A stretch of DNA of 45,009 bases from Nodosilinea foveolarum (GTDB taxonomy: Bacteria > Cyanobacteriota > Cyanobacteriia > Phormidesmidales > Phormidesmidaceae). This document shows, one piece after another, positions 42,367 through 45,009 of this stretch. The stretch is taken from contig QBMC01000017.1 of the NCBI GenBank assembly GCA_003242035.1, forward strand, positions 1 through 45,009, written 5' to 3'. How positions within the stretch are numbered: the first letter of the stretch is position 1; each line of letters opens with the position of its first letter. A model generated the notes under the pieces. The model had not been told where the DNA came from. It did not search any database and worked only from the letters and a program-made list of their open reading frames with translations. Made by a program: the position numbers and the translations under genes.

Positions 42367-44969
42367 TAGAAAGGATGTGCGAAAGGGTATCGGTTGGGCG
42401 ATCGCGCTAGTTTTTGAGCGATGTCAGGATGTGAGTCCTTAAAATAAGAGACTAGGTTTGGCTTATCGCTATCTCGCAACCAAATCTGGGCTTGGCGAAG
42501 GGCTTCGGGTGGTTCGAGGTTTTCGGTGCGCCACAGATCGTAAAAGCGGCTAAGCAGAATCATGGTGCTGCGGTCGTCTACTGACCAGAGGGAAGACACG
42601 ACGCCCGCTGCGCCTGCTTGTAGTAGTCCAGTCGGTAGGCTAATCACTTCGTCCGGAAGTTTGGTGCCAGGAATACCAGTTTCGCAGGCGGAGAGGATAG
42701 CCAAACGCAGGTTCTGAAGCTTGAGATCGAGTAGGTCTCGTAAGCTGAGAATTTCGTTGTGAGCCATTAACAGTCCGCTATTGAGAGGCGTATCAAAATC
42801 TGCGGAACCGTGGCAGGAAAAATGAGCAACGGTTTTTAGGGGTAACTGTTCTAGAACAGCGGTTCGTGTAGCGTTTTCCTGCTGAAGAATTTTCCAGTTT
42901 CCTTTGCCAAATGTAGAAATTGCTTTGGCGGCTTCAGCACTAGAGCTGGGTAAGTTACCTGCGTTAACAGGCTGAGGTTCATTAATTGCTAGCAGGCTGG
43001 TGGCTGATATCTTGTTAGCTACGATACGGGCTGCGTTTAGAGAAAGGGCATTGGGGGCGTAGGTGAATTGGATGTCGTCACAGGCGTAGCAGCGACCGTT
43101 GGGTTTGGTGGTGTCTGGTTTCCAAGCAGCATGGAGCGGAAGGTAGCTGAGGTAGCCAGTGGAGATAAGGATGGCTTTGAATAGGTTGTTCTGTTGGAGA
43201 TGGCTAATAAGTGGGGCCATTATCCTATCCCAGAGCTGATGAGTGACATCATCAATGGCGTCAAACCAAGCTTGACGGTCTGTTGGGGATTCTCTGTATG
43301 CTTTGAACCAATCGTCGTTGAGAAGGTCAAGAAGTTGAGGTTCTGTTAAATCATTGAGCCAGAGTTCGCTGATGCCTGCGGTGGTGAGGATGAGGGCGAG
43401 GCTACCGTTGGGGATGGAGAGGAGATAAACAAGGGGATGATCGGGTTGGACGGTTGCGGCTACATCTTCAAAAGTGGGGAGCGATAGGAAATTCTCATAC
43501 TCAGGGATTTGGCGGATTTCGGTGAGGCAATCTTTTAGAGACTGCCTAGCCTGAGCAGCTTGCTGACGAAAGTCTTCCTCGCTGTACGCGGGTGATTGGC
43601 TATCAGTTGTGATGCGGCGTTCGGTCGATTCAAGCTGGTTGATGGCGTTGGCTGCTGTTTGGTAGCGCTCTGCAAGGTCAGGGTTGATTTGGCGAATGGT
43701 TTCTAGGTCGGTTCGGTCGCGCTGTAGGGTTTCGCTGAGGCCGCGTGCTCGGCCTTGTTCTAGGGTTGCGATCGCGGCTGTGAGGTTGCCGACTTTAGCG
43801 TAGGCGTAGGCAGCACGACGGTAGAGATCATGAGTTTCAGAAAGCTCGACCTCTTGACTGCTTTTGAAAAGCGCAGCCTGATAAAGAATTTCGGAGGCGA
43901 TTAGCGTTCTTTCGTATGTTTCTTGAGCTTTAAACCATCGACTTGTATCAGCGTAAACGATGGCTAAAATGCGAGCGGTACGGCGACAGTCGCTAGGGTG
44001 ATCCTCTGGAGTCAAGATCTCTAATGATTGAGAATAAATACTAATTGCGGTTTCAACATTCTCAAAGGGGTTACCCTGAATGCGCTCCAGGTAAGCAAAT
44101 GCTAAATTACTCATCGAGTTTGCCCACTCAACGGGCATCGCCTGACGTGTTCTGACTTTCAATAATTGCTCGAAAGTCTCGATTGCAGCTTCGATATTCT
44201 CTGCTTTGTCTCCGTGGACACGATTAGAATAAGCGACTGCTAAACTATTCATTGACTTTGCCCAATCGAAGGGCATAGCCTGGTGCGTCCTGACTTCCAT
44301 CGACTGCTTGTAGGCATCAATTGCAGCTTCGATATTCTCTGCTTTGTCTTCACGAATACGTCGCTGATAGGCACCCGCTAGATTATTCATCGAGTTCGCC
44401 CATTGAACAGGCATGGTGTCACGCGTTCTAACTTCCATTGACTGCTTATGAGCGGAGATAGCGTATTCAATATTTTCAGCTTTGTCCCCACGAAGGCTCT
44501 CAATATAAGCATTTGCCAAATTATTTGTGGACTGTGCCCAATCTAACGGCGTAGATGTTTTCGTCAGTATTTCTAAAGACTGCTTGATGGCATGAATCGC
44601 CCTTTCGACGTTCTCAGTACGATCGCCTCGAAGTCTGTGCTGGTAAGCATTTGCTAGATTACTCATCGATCTAGCCCAATCAGTAGGCATAGTCTCTTTT
44701 GACCTTATTTCCAGAGACTGCTCATAAGCATCAATAGCCTTTTCAATATTGTCGGCACGGTTCCCTTTTATACGAGCAGAATAAGCACTGGCTATACCAT
44801 CCATCGAAATAGACCACTCCACGGGCATAGTCTCAATTGTCCGTACCTGCAAGGACTGCCTATAGGCATGAATAGCCTCCTCAATATTCTCGGCAAGATT
44901 TCCCTCCATACACTGAGTCAAGCTATTGCCTAGATCCAGTTGTAACTCCGCCCACTGAAGGGGTGACAC
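42336..44969 (-). CDS. TPR-CHAT protein, caspase-like (HetF-associated with TPRs)
   Basis: The frame encodes 877 residues from a GTG. Seven 46-residue TPR-like units of the form MPxxWAxSMNNLAxAYxxR lie at 2-323. A helical linker of about 250 residues leads to a CHAT domain (about 570-877). The catalytic dyad typical of CHAT/caspase-like peptidases is intact: H720 in HFSCHG and C762 in SACETG. CHAT proteases act in signalling and, in characterised cases, in defence-linked proteolysis (for example TPR-CHAT with type III-E CRISPR, and the gasdermin-activating proteases). Neither a CRISPR system nor a gasdermin is visible here. An in-frame TAG five codons upstream of the GTG limits the N-terminus, which otherwise looks abrupt; the gene may be N-terminally truncated, or its 5' part may lie in another frame beyond the window edge. 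Confidence 0.88.
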   Translation of the reverse strand: MSPLQWAELQLDLGNSLTQCMEGNLAENIEEAIHAYRQSLQVRTIETMPVEWSISMDGIASAYSARIKGNRADNIEKAIDAYEQSLEIRSKETMPTDWARSMSNLANAYQHRLRGDRTENVERAIHAIKQSLEILTKTSTPLDWAQSTNNLANAYIESLRGDKAENIEYAISAHKQSMEVRTRDTMPVQWANSMNNLAGAYQRRIREDKAENIEAAIDAYKQSMEVRTHQAMPFDWAKSMNSLAVAYSNRVHGDKAENIEAAIETFEQLLKVRTRQAMPVEWANSMSNLAFAYLERIQGNPFENVETAISIYSQSLEILTPEDHPSDCRRTARILAIVYADTSRWFKAQETYERTLIASEILYQAALFKSSQEVELSETHDLYRRAAYAYAKVGNLTAAIATLEQGRARGLSETLQRDRTDLETIRQINPDLAERYQTAANAINQLESTERRITTDSQSPAYSEEDFRQQAAQARQSLKDCLTEIRQIPEYENFLSLPTFEDVAATVQPDHPLVYLLSIPNGSLALILTTAGISELWLNDLTEPQLLDLLNDDWFKAYRESPTDRQAWFDAIDDVTHQLWDRIMAPLISHLQQNNLFKAILISTGYLSYLPLHAAWKPDTTKPNGRCYACDDIQFTYAPNALSLNAARIVANKISATSLLAINEPQPVNAGNLPSSSAEAAKAISTFGKGNWKILQQENATRTAVLEQLPLKTVAHFSCHGSADFDTPLNSGLLMAHNEILSLRDLLDLKLQNLRLAILSACETGIPGTKLPDEVISLPTGLLQAGAAGVVSSLWSVDDRSTMILLSRFYDLWRTENLEPPEALRQAQIWLRDSDKPNLVSYFKDSHPDIAQKLARSPNRYPFAHPFYWAAFTYVGV
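44003..44968 (-). repeat. Seven tandem ~138-bp coding repeats (TPR units)
   Basis: The TPR units of the CHAT protein have a strict period of 46 codons. Adjacent copies share long identical DNA stretches (for example the segment containing TCGATATTCTCTGCTTTGTC in units 4 and 5), which indicates recent duplication or gene conversion between units. Confidence 0.75.
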
Positions 44970-45009
44970 AACGCTCGAAGGCTATGTGGCATATAGGTTT
45001 TGCCTTCTG

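Noticed and set aside
1-45009. CRISPR array, prophage or insertion sequence
   Set aside because: No regularly spaced direct repeats, transposase, integrase or phage structural genes were seen.

Overview
The window is chromosomal DNA from a phycobilisome-containing cyanobacterium. The evidence is a phycobilisome rod-core linker gene (cpcG), a DnaK3/DnaJ3 chaperone pair with the long tail typical of cyanobacteria, the cyanobacterial type of glutamate-cysteine ligase, many small cyanobacterium-specific membrane proteins, and very frequent copies of the octamer GCGATCGC (the HIP1 sequence). No insertion sequence, prophage, CRISPR array or integrase is visible. The TPR-CHAT region at the right end looks most accessory. 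I cannot name the species; a Leptolyngbya-like or large Synechococcus-like lineage is an inference only.

Layout: 189-3407 holds a large membrane-anchored protein built of repeated helical modules, with its terminator. 3630-11328 is a signalling block: a LuxR-type response regulator followed by a YihY/BrkB membrane protein on the minus strand, then divergently a three-PAS histidine kinase, an Rcp1-like single-domain receiver, and two kinases that carry an N-terminal receiver. 11364-14422 is stress-related: a DUF389 membrane protein, two tandem CsbD-like proteins, a small photosystem-type membrane protein and a Dps ferritin, separated by strong hairpin terminators. 14589-19292 has tRNA-Met(CAT), a LysM/M23 envelope peptidase with a long leader, a TrmL-like tRNA methyltransferase, gshA and tRNA-Leu(TAG).

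19485-24087 holds dnaK3-dnaJ3 and a thioredoxin-fold protein, then a 31-residue membrane micro-ORF. 24504-29900 has an AMIN-domain protein, an ABC-2 permease, an SGNH hydrolase, glmM and a DUF309 protein. 30107-32679 is an lpt operon (lptA-like, lptB, lptF/G-like) for lipopolysaccharide transport. 32698-36872 has an exported Cys-repeat protein divergent from dxs, an unknown membrane protein and mobA. 37121-37903 is cpcG with a clear terminator. 38124-44969 has a large exported ankyrin/TPR protein facing a TPR-CHAT protease-like gene, which is followed by what looks like the truncated C-terminal remnant of a membrane protein.

Most of the window is core cyanobacterial housekeeping (isoprenoid, molybdopterin, glutathione, peptidoglycan and LPS biogenesis, chaperones, light harvesting). 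The parts least explained by known systems are the TPR-CHAT/membrane-remnant locus at the right edge, the modular membrane protein at the left edge, the disordered tail of DnaK3, the Cys-repeat exported protein, the structured leader of the M23 peptidase gene, and the 31-residue membrane micro-ORF.
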